A DNA stretch of 64,000 nt from Onthophagus taurus (lineage: Eukaryota > Arthropoda > Insecta > Coleoptera > Scarabaeidae), in NCBI RefSeq assembly GCF_036711975.1, contig NC_091972.1, positions 9,987,001 to 10,051,000 of the forward strand, written 5' to 3'. Below the pieces are notes generated by a model. It ran no database searches. It was not told where the DNA came from and saw only the letters and a list, made by a program, of their open reading frames with translations. How positions within the stretch are numbered: the first letter of the stretch is position 1; each line of letters starts with the position of its first letter. Shown here piece after piece: positions 1-13,300 of the stretch. Both the position numbers and the translations under genes were made by a program.

Positions 1-472
1 ACCATAGCTTAATAGAACAGGCATTGGGTAGTTTTGCAAAGGAAAAGTTTTGCTTGGTAAAAGGTGACGTCTTTATGACAACCCTGAGTTTCCAATAATT
101 CACCAGAAGTAGTGGGATCCATGGGATCTTTTCTATAACCACTCTTATCTATACTCTCTGCTTCCTTTCTCTTTTTCTAACACTATCTTCCGACGCAACA
201 GCAATTATTATAACTAAACAGGCTGCTTCGTCGGACGGCATGTTTCCATTCGTAATAATAATACTTGCCTTGTTTCCACAATAACCTGTTCTGCAACGTT
301 AGTTTGCGGAATTTGTTTGCAGGTGTATGAGGCCTATAACAGGTTGTTGCAAACAAGATTACACTATACGCAATTTTATACAAACTTCACACAAGCCCCA
401 TACACAATGCATTGGTTGCGCAACTAATTTCAAACAATTTTGAATTTCTGCAACCAGTTGCGCAAGGCATCA

Positions 473-1026
473 ACTCCGGTATTATTGATTTCAGGAAACA
501 TTTGTAGGGCATTACATGTTTAATAAAGCAGTCTAACTGATTTTTTTATTTAAGCAATAATAAATAATGTTCTGCAGCTTGTATTGCATTTTTATAGCAT
601 AAAATGTAACACGTAATGATATCACACTTTTATTGATTAGAAAAATTCATATTGATTATAATTTACAAAACCTCAATCAACGTTAATTAGAAACTAAACG
701 AAACATACCTTTGCCTTAAGCTGTCATAACCAAACGTATCTCTCAATTGTTTCCATAGCATGCTACCTGAACAGTTTTCCATTTAAAAGAATAAACGGCT
801 ATAATTTATTTATTCATAAAAATATCTATGTCAAGTGGTATATCATTAGAATCGTTGAGAAAAGTTCATGACCAACTATAGTTTCCATTAGAAAAATTAC
901 AAGTTTGTATCATAACTCAAAAATTATTGCTTAAATAAAAATATCAGTTAGACTGCTTTATTAAACATGTAATACCCTACAAATTTTTCCTTTACACATT
1001 TTTCCTAAAATCAATAATAGCGGAGT
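473..1026. repeat. Foldback (long inverted repeat) element
   Basis: The left arm begins ACTCCGGTATTATTGATTT and the right arm ends with its reverse complement (about 1005-1026). The arms continue matching inward through a shared segment with CATGTTTAATAAAGCAGTC at about 517-535 and, inverted, at about 951-969. No coding capacity. Probably a non-autonomous DNA transposon (MITE-like). Confidence 0.75.
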
Positions 1027-1379
1027 CATAGGTATCTAACGATATAACAAAAAAACGGGTTTTTTGAGATATCTAGTTAGCCATGCATTTTATGCAAAAA
1101 ACAAAAAGCTCATTAAATTGAGCTCATGAAACTGCAATTCTTTCCCTATTTAATCGTCTCTCTATCTCAGCTAGTTTTCAAGATCTCTATACTAAACATG
1201 GAAAAAAACTCATCCTGTATATTATTAAAAGATAATAAGTTAATTCAAAAATTAACTTATTTATTTTGTTGATAAAAATAAGCATAATTAGAAACTGTAC
1301 TATAAGGCTCTGTACTCTACTCTTAAACCTGACATACTCTGAACACTAATCAATGTAGGAATATCATTGATTACTTTTA

Positions 1380-1850
1380 ACACTTTTAACCTTCCTTTCC
1401 CAAACTGATGTTGCATACATCATACATGGTTCAATGAGACCTTTATAATTAACTGCCAAAGCTTTGCCATTCAATCCCCATGTAGTTTTAGCAGCAGCAC
1501 CTATTTTATTGGAAATTTATCTACAACATTAGCTAATTTAGAAATATTTTTATGTTGTTTAGTTTGAACTAAAAGTGTTGTGTCATCCGCAAACGCTACG
1601 ACTTCGCAACCGACTAGAAATTTAATATCAAATATTGTGGCAAACATTATGTTCCAATAATTTGGCCCCAATCTAGATCCTTGTGTGTACAGCCTCGTTC
1701 TATCTTATAATCAATATTTAAACTTGGCTCATCAATAATTGCCTCTCTTCCTGAAAATAAGATCCAACTACATTGAATATATTTTTTGGACAATTTTTTT
1801 GAACCAATTGATTTAAAATGATATCTAACATAATAGCGACACAATATAAT
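1380..1850 (-). pseudogene. Non-LTR retrotransposon reverse-transcriptase fragment
   Basis: Read on the minus strand this encodes the reverse-transcriptase palm region of a non-LTR (Jockey/R1-like) retrotransposon. In order there is an IERGCTQGSRLGPNYWN-type motif, the catalytic FADD motif in VVAFADDTTLL, and a downstream TWGL...YA..VW motif. A small indel near 1685 breaks the frame in the middle of the QGS motif and there are stops, so the copy is dead. It is a 5'-truncated remnant inside the presumed WDR37 intron. Family assignment to R1 versus Jockey is not possible by eye. Confidence 0.8.
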
Positions 1851-1870
1851 ATTTAATTATACTGATGTAT

Positions 1871-2224
1871 TATACAGGTGTCCGGAAATTGCGTCTATAT
1901 ATTTAAAGAGATGATTCTACATCAAAAATCATGAAGAAAAATTTATATAAAGTCCGGTCCGAAAATGCTTCCTAAGAGCGCTAGAGCCCTTTAAAGATGG
2001 CATTCAAGAAGTATTTTTTTAGCGTAATCTTAAAATGGCAAGGTCTAGAACGCCAAAATTTGGTGTACCGGGATATTTTTACGTGACAAATATGATAATT
2101 AAATTTTTTGAGTGCAATCTTTAAAGGGGTCTAACGCCCTTAATCTTTATAAGTTTTCATCATGATTTTTGATGTAGAATCACCTCTTTCAATATATAGA
2201 CGCAATTTTCGGACAGCCTGTATA
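1871..2224. repeat. MITE with about 60-bp terminal inverted repeats
   Basis: Left end TATACAGGTGTCCGGAAATT and right end with the inverted equivalent (...TTTCGGACAGCCTGTATA). The arms match for about 60 bp, including a shared TTTTTGATGTAGAATCA segment. The terminal TATACAGG resembles that of two other foldback elements in this window (17811, 25702), suggesting related transposase recognition. Confidence 0.8.
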
Positions 2225-2358
2225 AATAATATTAATAGTATGACTTAGAAATATTTTATCCATTATATCCAAAGTCCGTTCTAACAAGGTCATTTATATC
2301 AAAGTTTTACTGCACTTGAATTAATTTTTAAGTTTAATTTAATGACTTTAATCCTTAC

Positions 2359-3753
2359 AGGTACATCCCAATTAACAACAGCTTGCCAAATATGAGCTGA
2401 ACAATCACCGCTGGCTGTTAGAACCAAATCTTTCAAAGGATGAAATCTAATGGAATTAACAGAACCATTGTGTCCATGATATTGTAGTAAACATCTGCTG
2501 CTATCTATACTCCAAATAAATGCGCTATGATCTGAAATAAAAAGAAAAACAGATGTCCAATTTCTAATAATATAAAAAAAATTATAAAACTTTTTTTTTT
2601 CAAAAATCAATACCACGCAACTTTCTCTAAAAATATCTTATTCCCAATCGACCTTGCGTCACAATAATTTCTATTTTTAAGCGATCTCTACAATTCCAGG
2701 TACGTTTATACAATTAATTCTGGCGCAAATACGAACCCGATTATTTCAAGTTTTTTAATGTATTTAAATCCTTTGAACATGATTAAAAATAGACGAGATT
2801 GGTTTACATTGAAAGTGTTATTTGCACAGCCATATGATGTATGCTAATAATATAATTTACACTTTCTAAGCTACAGTGAAAAAGCATCATTTTAGACCAC
2901 GTCATTTATAGGTCAATTAGCATATTGCATGTTTAAAAAACTTCTTTAAATTTATTTCCAATAAAAGTGTGAGCTATAACAGATGGTAGTATTGAAATTA
3001 ATTCTTATTGCTTTATGAATATTTAATGAAGATGCTAAAATGATTAATTGATTTTTGAGAGGTCAAGGTTATTTAATTGAATTGGAAAAATTTAATATTT
3101 ACCAGCTGAAGCTGTTCCAATTAGAGGTTGTCCAGGTCGAGCAACGGAAACCTCCCAAACACCATCTTTATGCCCAATATATTCTTTAACCAAACCGCAA
3201 CTAAATTGAGGAGCTTTAAAACTAGAAACAATTTTGCTTGTTTGTGCTTTTAATTTATGAGCAGTTTTAAGTTTTTGCGACGATGTTGAACTCACTAAAA
3301 CATAAACGCCAAAACTCATTTTATGCTTTAATAAGATTAAATAAAAAAAAATTTAAACAAAACTACACATACACTTTTTGGTAATAGCTTTAGATAAATT
3401 ATTATCAATATCTATCCCTTCATATCCCTGTTTGTCATTCGTTTCAAGTTTCTCATTTAACAAATCCACTTTTTCTCGTACTAAAAAAAAATCCAAGTTC
3501 ATGTGAACCGTTTCTATTTATAAACAAACTTACGATTTTGATTCTCTTGATAAATTAAATCAAATTCTTTCTCAATTTGTTTAAATAATGTATGCAACTT
3601 TGTCCTATAGTTCGGTTGATCACTGTCCAATTCATTTTTATAAGTAATATAAATGTCGCCTTCTATCGTACTTTGGGGCCGATTCATCGAATTTCTTTTA
3701 CCCTTCAGCGGCTTATTCGCCGAGTTTACCTGACTGACTGACATCGTTATCAT
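2359..3753 (-). CDS. WDR37: WD repeat-containing protein 37, N-terminal four coding exons (partial)
   Basis: Exons, in transcript order, are 3753-3534, 3480-3373, 3294-3103 and 2531-2359; all phases agree and give 231 residues. The N-terminus has the conserved helix with [16 protein letters not shown], then [12 protein letters not shown], then [10 protein letters not shown], then TSKIVSSFK, followed by the first WD40 blades ([35 protein letters not shown]...AHIW). This order matches vertebrate WDR37, a scaffold reported to partner PACS proteins. The remaining blades lie left of the window. ATG at 3753 or in-frame at 3744 could be the start. The exon 2 donor is best placed at AAGT|gtatgt, because the GT two bases upstream breaks frame. 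Confidence 0.93.
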
Positions 3754-4351
3754 GTGAGGTACGGTTTTTAAATTGACAATTGGAATAATTAATTATTCAT
3801 TGGAAACGATTTCACGATCCATCGATTCGCGTCCTTACAATCGGAGTTGTAAACTTAATTACGATAAATACAGACTTGACCTTCACTAATTTGAGTACGC
3901 TTTTTATACTACTTTTTTTTTCACTATCGGCGTACACAATTTAAACGGATTAAAAATGTATTTGTTATCCGAACTGTGAACGTCGTTGACATTTCTTTTT
4001 AGTTGTCAATTTTAGGCGCATGTCAAATAAGTTCTTTTATTTGCTAATAGATGGAGTTATAAATTTTTCGTTTAAAATGTATGTGTTTCTTTTTTAATAA
4101 TTTTTATTTAATTCCAAATATAGCTATATTATATATAGCTAATAATTATATAATTATAAAATAAGAAATTTTCTTTATTATGAATTATGTTGCTTAATTC
4201 TTTATTAAATTAATAGATGGAGCTACAAGAAAACACTTTTATGATGCTGATTCAAACAAGTATTTTTTATTAAGCAAAAAAAAATTAAAAGCAAATCCAA
4301 ACCAAAAACAATTAATACCCAAGCATTTTTAATTAATAATTAGTTTTTTCG
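3754..4351. other. Spacer: WDR37 upstream region and FAS 3' flank
   Basis: AT-rich spacer between the start of WDR37 and the stop of the fatty acid synthase. It must hold the WDR37 promoter and 5' UTR and the 3' UTR of the synthase. I see no further gene or repeat in it. Confidence 0.6.
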
Positions 4352-7300
4352 TTATTTCGAGTCATTCTTGATTAAAGAATTAATTTCATTGATCACCTCA
4401 GAGTTATGTAAAATAGAGACATGGTCTGCATCAATAATCTTAACTTGAACTTGATTTTCAAAATATTTTGATAATCCATAATCGGGCTCAACCTCTTTAT
4501 TAATAGGTCTAAATAATTTTGCCTTAGATTTTAATTTATTTTTGGTTGGGACATAATTTTTGATTCCTTGTAATCGTTTATGGATTGCATAATAAGATTC
4601 CTTGATATATTCTCTTGAAAAATGTTCGTGATTTGAAACTGTATCTAACACAGTTTTGAGTTGAGCGTCAAAAGATGAACATTTTAAGATTTTATTCTAA
4701 AAAAGAATAAAGAATAAGTGTATAAAAAATTATGAATTGATTACCTTGATGTTAATTGAAACATCACTTGGTGCATTTGACGATATGAGTTCTAATAACA
4801 AAGTAGTTTTTAGATAATCTTCATTCTCAATGATGAATATTCTGTGGAACATTTTTTTAAAATATGTTGGCGCACCATCAATAAAAATTAAATTGCAAAT
4901 GATTTCGTGTTGTTCTAATAAATCAGCAAGTTCTAAACCAACCATACAACCATAAGAATAAGAAATAAGGGTAATTTTCTTTTTGTTTTTAGGAAAATTC
5001 TGAAATAAAGAATTAAAATAATATGCTATATTAAATTTAACCTAAATTATTACTTCAAAAATATCTTCAGCTAACATTTGGATGTTATCATTTCTAGCTG
5101 TAAATAAATATTGATATCCGATTGTTTTACATTTTAACATGGAAGTTAAAGGCTTTAAAACACTGCACATTCCCTCAATTCCCGGTAATAAATATATTTC
5201 TGGAGCATCTTCTTTATCCTCAATCAATGAAGGTAATGTAATAAAAGGCAAGTTGCGTAAATGAGGATGTTTCATGTTTCGTAACACAATACTCAACCAA
5301 TCTGTTGATTCTGTTTTAGGTTTTGGTTTGATATCTTCGATAATTTCTCTTTTCTCTGAAAGCTCTTTCAATCTATAAATAACTTCAAATAAATAAAATT
5401 ATTTATAAATAATAACTGGAATTACTTTGTGAAAGTCATCGTTTTAATTTCTTGAGGTGTTAAACTAATATCAAAATCTCTTTCGATAATTTGTTTAATT
5501 TCAACGCCTGTTATTGAATCCATACCAAGTTCTGGGAGGGTTGATTGTAAATTGATCGTTTTTATATCTTTTATACCTAAATAAATAAAAAGTTATATAA
5601 TAATTAACTTATTTACGGAAATACAGCATCTAGATGTAATGTAATGTATTGTATATAGAGATGAAAGAGGAGAATATTCTCAAAAATATTCTCCATTGCA
5701 TAGCGTATACGCAAAATTTGTTAATTGGAGACATTTCAAAAATGAAAGAAATTATACCAAAGCAGCCATTTCCTTACAATAGTATAAAAAGTTTTCTTGA
5801 TACAAAATATGCAGTATATACTCAGTAAACGAGTTGGAAAGTTAATACTGGATAAGAATATTGTTTGGGTAGAAGTTTCAAACTTTTATCACCTAATAAA
5901 CCCTATTGTTAAATACATAACCCAACTAGAAGGAGTGTTTATAGACAATATGGCTACTACTGTAACAAGCCCAGATGAGTCTGCAGAGGTAATGGCAGAA
6001 TTATTTGGAGAAGCATATGTTTTAAAATCCGCTAAACACTAATTAACTAAAAAAATTGTATAAAAGGACATAGTTTTACCCAAAATATTACAAATAACTT
6101 CTTGAACGTTAGCACCAGCATGTTTTTCAGCAACTACCATACTGGAAATAATCGTGGCATCGTGACAGAGAAAATTTTCCAAACGTTCAATACAGTTTGA
6201 AATTCCTTGTTGTAAAGTGCCACCAATTACGACTTCTCGATTCATTTCGTTCATATTAGCAACTAAACCGACCTTTAACAGAAAAAAAATGTTAAAAATT
6301 ATTGATTAAATAATAATTTTTATATATTACATCTCCAATTGCCCCCCATTGTATTGTTAAAGCTGGCAAACCATCTTTATGCCTCTGTTCACAAATTCTT
6401 TCCATTACCGAATTTGACATTCCATAATTTGTTTGTTCTGAGTTACCTCTTCCACAAGATACGGAAGAAAAAACAACAAAATATCTATAAAAGAAAATTG
6501 TGAGTAATAAACTGATGGATAAAATAAAAGAATACCTTAAATTAGGGCAAAATTTTCGTGATATCTGATCTAAATTTTTAGTAGCAAGAGCTTTAGGTTT
6601 AAAAGATTCTTCAAAATCGATTGATGTGAGATCGTTGAATAAACCATCTTTTAAAACAACAGCAAGATTAAAAATGCCATCAACGGGTCCTAACTTTTGC
6701 GCTTCATCAATTAATTCAATACAACCCTTTTCATTTGTAACATCGGCGTTCGAAATAACGATATTATCAAGATATTTTTTCCAAAATCGTATTCTTAAGT
6801 CTTGATACCCCGTGGTGATTCCTTTTCTTGAAACCAACACCAAATGTTTACAACCCTTAACCACTAACCAATCCGCTAATTCCAAACCGAATCCACCCAA
6901 ACCACCTATGATAATATACGAACTATTTTGATCGCAATAAAACTTTGATGTACATTGAAATAAATCCTTTTTGGGAATGATGTTTGATTCTCTTTCTTCG
7001 TTTCGAAGATTAATTAGTACTTTTCCCGTGTGTTTTCCGGTGGACATAAAACGATAAGCATCTTCGATTTGATCTTGAGTAAAAATTGTTCGAGTTAATG
7101 GTTGTATCGAACCATTTTTTAAACCTTCATGCATCATATTTTGTACATTCCTTTTTTCTTTATCATCGCCAACGATAACAACATCCAACATTATTCCGTG
7201 TACATGAATCTTTTTCTTTAAAACTAATAGGTCTATTTCGTTGTTCATCATCAAATCAAGTTTTCCTATTTCAAGCATATGTCCATTTCTTGCCAAACAA

Positions 7301-10300
7301 CGCAAAGAAGCATAAAGGCGTTCACCCGGTAACGAATTTAAAACAATATCAACCCCACGTCCTTTCGTTTGGGAAAAAATTAAAGTTTCGAATGATGTAT
7401 CTCGGGAGTTTCCGATATTATTTGGATTTAAACTTGGGAATTGTTTTAGTAGGAAATCTCGTTTCTCTTGAGAACCAACAGTTGTGAATATTGTGCATTT
7501 GTAAAATAAGGCTAAGTTTATTGCTGCTTGACCAACACCACCAGCACCAGAATGAATTAGTATTGTTTTTTCTTTATTTAATCCACCAGCCTTAAAAAAG
7601 TAAAAAGTTTCGGGTTAAACCCAAATGTTTCTAGTTCTATGTTTAGTGTTAATTCTAGTTTTAGTTGTTATTCCGTGCTAGATCGTTGTATATTTTTTAT
7701 TCAACTAAAACTAGAACTAACACTACACCTACAACTAGAAACATTCAGGTTTAGCCATCTTGAGAGATGTGTGGCTAAACCAAAATGCTTCTAGGTCTAG
7801 TGTTAGTTTTGTACTAGCACTGTCAGTAGAACTAACACTATACCTAGACCTATAATCATTCGGGTTTAGCCACCTTAAGAGACGTTCAGCTAAACTCGAA
7901 TGTTTCCAGTTCTAGGTCTAGTGTTAGCTCTAGTCTTATACTAGCACTGTCATTAGAACTAACACTATACATAGAACTAGAAACATGCGGGTTTAGCCGT
8001 CTTTAGAGACGTTCGGCTAAACCCGAATATTTCTAGTTCTAATGTTAGTTTTAGTGACAGTGCTAGTTATTAATGAGCGCCAGGTTGTTATATATTTGTC
8101 ATCGAACTAAAACTAGAACTAACACTAGACCTAGAATTAGAAACATTCAGGTTTAGCCATCTTAAGAAACGCACAGCTAAACTCGAATGGCTATAACAGA
8201 CACTCCCTTCCCCATATTAATCCGTTATATCGAGGTTTTACTATAATTTAAAGCTTACTCTTTTGAAAGCAACAAGAATCGTTGAATAAACAACAGGAAC
8301 TGTCGCAGCATCTTCCATCGACCAATTATCAGGGATATCATATATTAAGTACTTATCAGCTGGAATTAAAGTTGAAAGAGCACCCCTTTGGCACATTCCA
8401 AATACTCTTCGACCACTAAAAATTTTTAATGCAACAACAGAAATTAAAATTAACATCAAAAATACTTTGAATCACGTCCCGAATATTCTAATCCTTCATA
8501 TCCTTGTCTAAAAACTCTCGTTGTTGCAATCATATCGGAAGGAATTCGTCCTGATGCCGATAAAACATCTTTAAAATTCAACGATGAGTAATAAGCCTAA
8601 TAACATAATAAAAAAATAAACAAAAACGCATTTTATGAACAAAAAATTACGTGAACTAGAATCTCGTCTTTTTCAACAATCGAATCATATTTTAATGGAC
8701 CCTCAACCCATGTTAAAGTGGATAAATCACCGGGATTTTTAACAACGACAAATGTTTGTTCTGAAAAACATTTAGTAGTTTCGTTAATAATTAGATGACG
8801 ATATGTTCCCCAAATTGAATCTTTAAGCACATTAATATGCATTCCTTTTTGTAATTGATCTTGAAAGAATTTTTCTTTAATATTAAAATTGATATCGTCC
8901 ATTATAAAAACGCATTTTACATTCGTTTTTCCGGGTTCTCTTCGTAAGCAATTAATAAATCCTAAAATTCCGTTCAAATCCCTTCCTTTTGATACAATAA
9001 CCGCATTAGGATTAATTTGTAATTCTTCTTTTAATTTTGGAATCCAAGTAAAATCCTGGAAATTATTTGCGAGTTCGAAATAATTTTCGACATTTTGTTT
9101 CGGCGTTTTTTTCAATAAAATCAACATTTCATTTGTGTTTAAAATGGCGTGTTTGGTGAAAATTGTTAAAGCGGGAACATCAAATAATTTCTCAATGTTT
9201 TTTTCTTCGCGGGTTAAAATAAATCCGTTGGGTTCTAAAACGTTTATAATTTCACTAAAATTATTTCCATCGCTTAAAAGGTTATTGGCAATCACTAAAT
9301 GTAACCCGGATTCATATTTAACGGGTTTATCGCTTAAAGTAACTCCCGTTAAATCGATTGGTTTATCAGAAAATAATTTTATATCGGCTTGAATTAATGG
9401 TTGATCTTCAACGGCTTGTTGTAATATTAAACTGAGTGGTTCTCGATTTTTATTATTACTTTCAAACATTTCAAACGATTTTAATTCTTTTTGAGGGTTA
9501 TTTTCTAAGATAATTTGAACGTTAATCCTTATCGATTCTTCTAATGTTAACAATGTTTTGTTTGGAATAAATTTGTACATTTCTATAACCGGTTCTGATA
9601 ATGGCTTTCTTTTAGAAATTTGTTTAAATTCTATTTGACGAATTTGGATTCCTTCAGATCTTATTATTCTCGAATTATTATTAACTTTTACGTCAACGCA
9701 ATTATTTTTTATACTTGCAAAATGAGCTTTTGAATAAATTATTATTTGCTGAATAAAAGTTGGTACAAATAGATTTCTTGTATCTTTTTGTAAAATTTGT
9801 ATTTGCAACATACTATCGATGAAAGTTATCCAATTGTCATCCCATTTTAATTTCATAGAGTTTGCTAGGTTGTTTGATTCGAGGATTCCACGAAATTGAC
9901 CTCTAACAAAAATTAAAAAGATTATAAAAATAAAGAAAGAGTTTGGAAATAATATTTGGATTCTTACAGGTTAGATTTTATATCGAAAAATATTAAGGAA
10001 AATTTATAAAATTGCATTCTTAGAGACTTACAGGTCTTTAAAGTAACCTATTATGAAAAGATTTTGCAAACAGTTCTGCTAACGTGGTCAAGTGAGTTAC
10101 ACACTTTTCAGAAAATATTTTGTTAGAATATTGCTGAACTTTAATATTGCAGCATCTTATTCTACACAATATATCAGGCAAATCTATTCATATGTGAGTA
10201 TTAAGCATATTAATAACTCCACTTCGTGTAAAGCCCATTTCATCAAAAAAGAAAATCATTTTTCTTCATCGCCAGGATTTTCTACAACAGCTTCTAGGAT

Positions 10301-13300
10301 TCATTCTTAATTTATTACATTTATTGTTGTTCTTTTTCTTCATTCAAAAGGTAAAGAGCTGTATTTCTACTATTAATTAGTAGATGTTGTAATACATTTT
10401 TAGCAGTAAATTTTTCTTCTCTAAAGGTTGTTTTAGAACAAAGTTTGAAGAAGCATACTTAGAACAGAAACCAATTAAAGTCGGTGTAAGACACAAGAAA
10501 GTGTATTAGATCTAGTTCTGTACCTCTTATAAAGACGATTAATGATTTTACCAAGAATCTATGAATGAACGAAATTACTTCATTAAATCTTAAGAAAAAT
10601 ATGATAAATATGCAAAATGATGTTCTCCACCAAATTGCAGTGATAGTCAAAATTAATGAAAATCAACTTCAATACCATGAAGTAGTGTTGAAGTACTAGA
10701 AAAAATAAATGAAAATGACTGAGTTGTAATAGAAATAAAACTTTAACTTATATTTTTTGACTTAAAATCTAGTCTGCAAGTATTGCAACGTTATTTCCAA
10801 ACACTTGTGTAAAAGTGAAAATAGAATTACTTGTAATTATATCCTCTTAATTTAAATTCTTTATAAATATCTTTTGTTTGAAGACGTTTTAATTTACTTT
10901 CTCCAGTTAATTCGAAATTAATGAATTCGTCTAATGGTGGTTCGTCTAATTCAAAAACTCTTCCAGAAACAATTACACCATCTTTATCAGTTATATTAAA
11001 AATCCCATTGGGTTCAATAAAAACGTCGAAAGATAAATTTTGTTTTACAGGCACAGTTGTGGCCCGTATAAACTTTATATTTTCCATGCATAAATTTATT
11101 TGATTGAGTTTAGTCCATCTTATTTTGGTTACTGCGTTCATTACTAAATATAAATAACCCGCGGCTGGAAATAAATTTTTTCCTACCACAAACAAAAAAA
11201 TTAAATATTATATCAAAATATTTGATTATAAATACCATTAACAACGTGTCCTGTTATAAAAGACCAATCGTTGTATTTCGTATTAATAACATAACGTTCA
11301 AAGCCTCGACTAACATTAAGTCCATCAACAACAAATTGATCTTTTTTGTGTTCCCATTCGATTAACGGAGAAATCATTGGAGTTTGTTTACTGACGGGAT
11401 ATTTTATTTTTGGATATAACTGATCAAGTTTTAAATTGAAACCATTTTGATACAAACTAAAATAAAAAAAAATAAATTGATGTTTAATTTTTTTTAATAA
11501 ATTACCGCCCCAAAGACGTCAATAAACCACACACGACATCCACTTCATTTCCAAATATATCAATAACGTTCAAATTAGTTGTTTTTAAATCGAGTGATTT
11601 ACCACAATTTAAAATTATTGTATTTGCAGAAAATAGTGAAGAAATTTCGTTCTCTTTCAGATAAAGTAAAGAGTTTAATAAAGTCGATGTTAATTCTTGA
11701 TTGGTTTCGTAAGAATGCTTCCATTTTTGTGAATTAATGATTTTTGAAGGAATCAAATTAGTTAACTCTTGAGAGATTGCAAAATCTAAAACGACAAAGA
11801 ATAATTTATTAATAACAACAAAAAGGGGTAAATTATTACGTGATTTTTGTTGATCATCTTCTTCGTTTTTGTATCCTTCACAAATTTTAAGAATAATTCG
11901 AATAATCTGTTTTAAAGACATTAAATTTTGCATGTAACAACAAACCAATTCACCAATAAAGTTTCCTGAATAAAAATGCGGTTCTATTCCCAATTGTTTC
12001 ATTATTTCAACAATACCAACATGAATTGCAAAGTTTAGAATTAAATTATGAGTAATGTATGTCGGTTTATAATTTGTTAGTAATTCAAATATATTGTATG
12101 ATTTTAAGCCATTTAAAACCCCAAATATTCTTCCAAAAATAAATAGAAGAAATAAATTGATGCAAAAATTAAATAAATTTAAAACTTACCTATTTATGGA
12201 TATTTTAAATGCGCTAAATTTTATTAACGATTTTATGATGTCAGATAGGTTATTGTTGAAAGGATTGAAGAAAAATGCAAGCTTTTTCTGTTTAAAATAG
12301 CCACAAATCGATCTTATTTTTTCTTCGTTTTGTGTAATAATTGTGAATCCTCTAAATCGTTCGTTTGGTAATGATTTGCTAATCAAAAAAAAAAAAAAGT
12401 TTAAACTTTTTTTTCGCTTAATCTTGATCAAAAATAACCAAAGAAAAGTTGAGTTAGGTCAGTTTTCTTTTGAAACCCTAATTATACCGTGAAGAAACCC
12501 CAATTATAGCTTGAAGGAATGTTATCTTAACCATTCCCAAAAGAATTTGTAATTCATTTTCAAAATAAATGCGTAATCAATTCTAACTTTTTTAATAATA
12601 AAATAATTAATTGTTTGGTACCTGAATATTTCGTGAAATAATCCAATATATTCATAATCAGCAGATTCCTTTTTAATATCATCCATAATTGTTAACACAC
12701 CGTTTAGAGTTCTAGCGCTAACACAAACCAATCTAGGTAAATTATCTTTAAATTTACTTTTATCTTTATTTTTATTAAATTGCTGAACTAATACATGACC
12801 GTTTGCTCCACCAAATCCAAAATTATTAATTGCTTAAAAGATTTGTTTGAATTAATAAGTAAATACCAAAACAAAAATTTTACCAATTAGTCCATTATTA
12901 TTTTCCCATTTCGTTTTTTCCGTAACGACTTTAATTCGTCCATCACGAAAAGCTTCGACATCCAATCGCGGTGTTTTAAAATTTATGTTCGGCGGAATAA
13001 AATTATTTTCAAAAGTATAAATTACTTTTGTTAAGGAACAAAGAAAAGAGGCGGGTTCGGTGTGCCCAATATTCGATTTGGTCGAACCAATTAACAATGT
13101 GTCTTTACGATTTTTACAAAAAACTTCATTTATGGCGATTACTTCCTCTGGATCACCAACTTTTGTACCTAAAAATTTATTTAAAAAAAAAATAATCATG
13201 TTATATTTAAAGCAAACCTGTTCCGTGTGCTTCAACATATGAAATAGTCGATGGTAAAACGCCACATTCTTCATAAAATTCGTTTAATAAAGCAATTTGA

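Larger units (their letters stand above)
1..2358. other. Repeat-filled region left of WDR37 exon 4, presumed intron
   Basis: No further WDR37 exon is visible here although exon 4 ends with a clean donor (CCT|gtaagg), so this is most likely part of a long intron whose next exon is off the window. It holds two inverted-repeat elements and a reverse-transcriptase fragment, annotated separately. Bases 22-65 match, in inverted orientation, bases about 51002-51045, so a short dispersed repeat lies at the very left edge. Confidence 0.6.

Noticed and set aside
183-383. 66-codon minus-strand frame as a WDR37 exon
   Set aside because: No WD40 signature (no GH or WD dipeptides in register) and no suitable splice sites.
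7591-8258. CRISPR-like array (regularly spaced palindromic repeats)
   Set aside because: This is a eukaryotic intron, the spacers are themselves repeats, and copies are dispersed through the window.
11506-12190. Degenerate FAS transferase as an assembly or sequencing error
   Set aside because: A single error cannot explain loss of three separate motifs while the frame and all splice junctions stay intact and flanking motifs (FRGF, SPLIEW) remain conserved.
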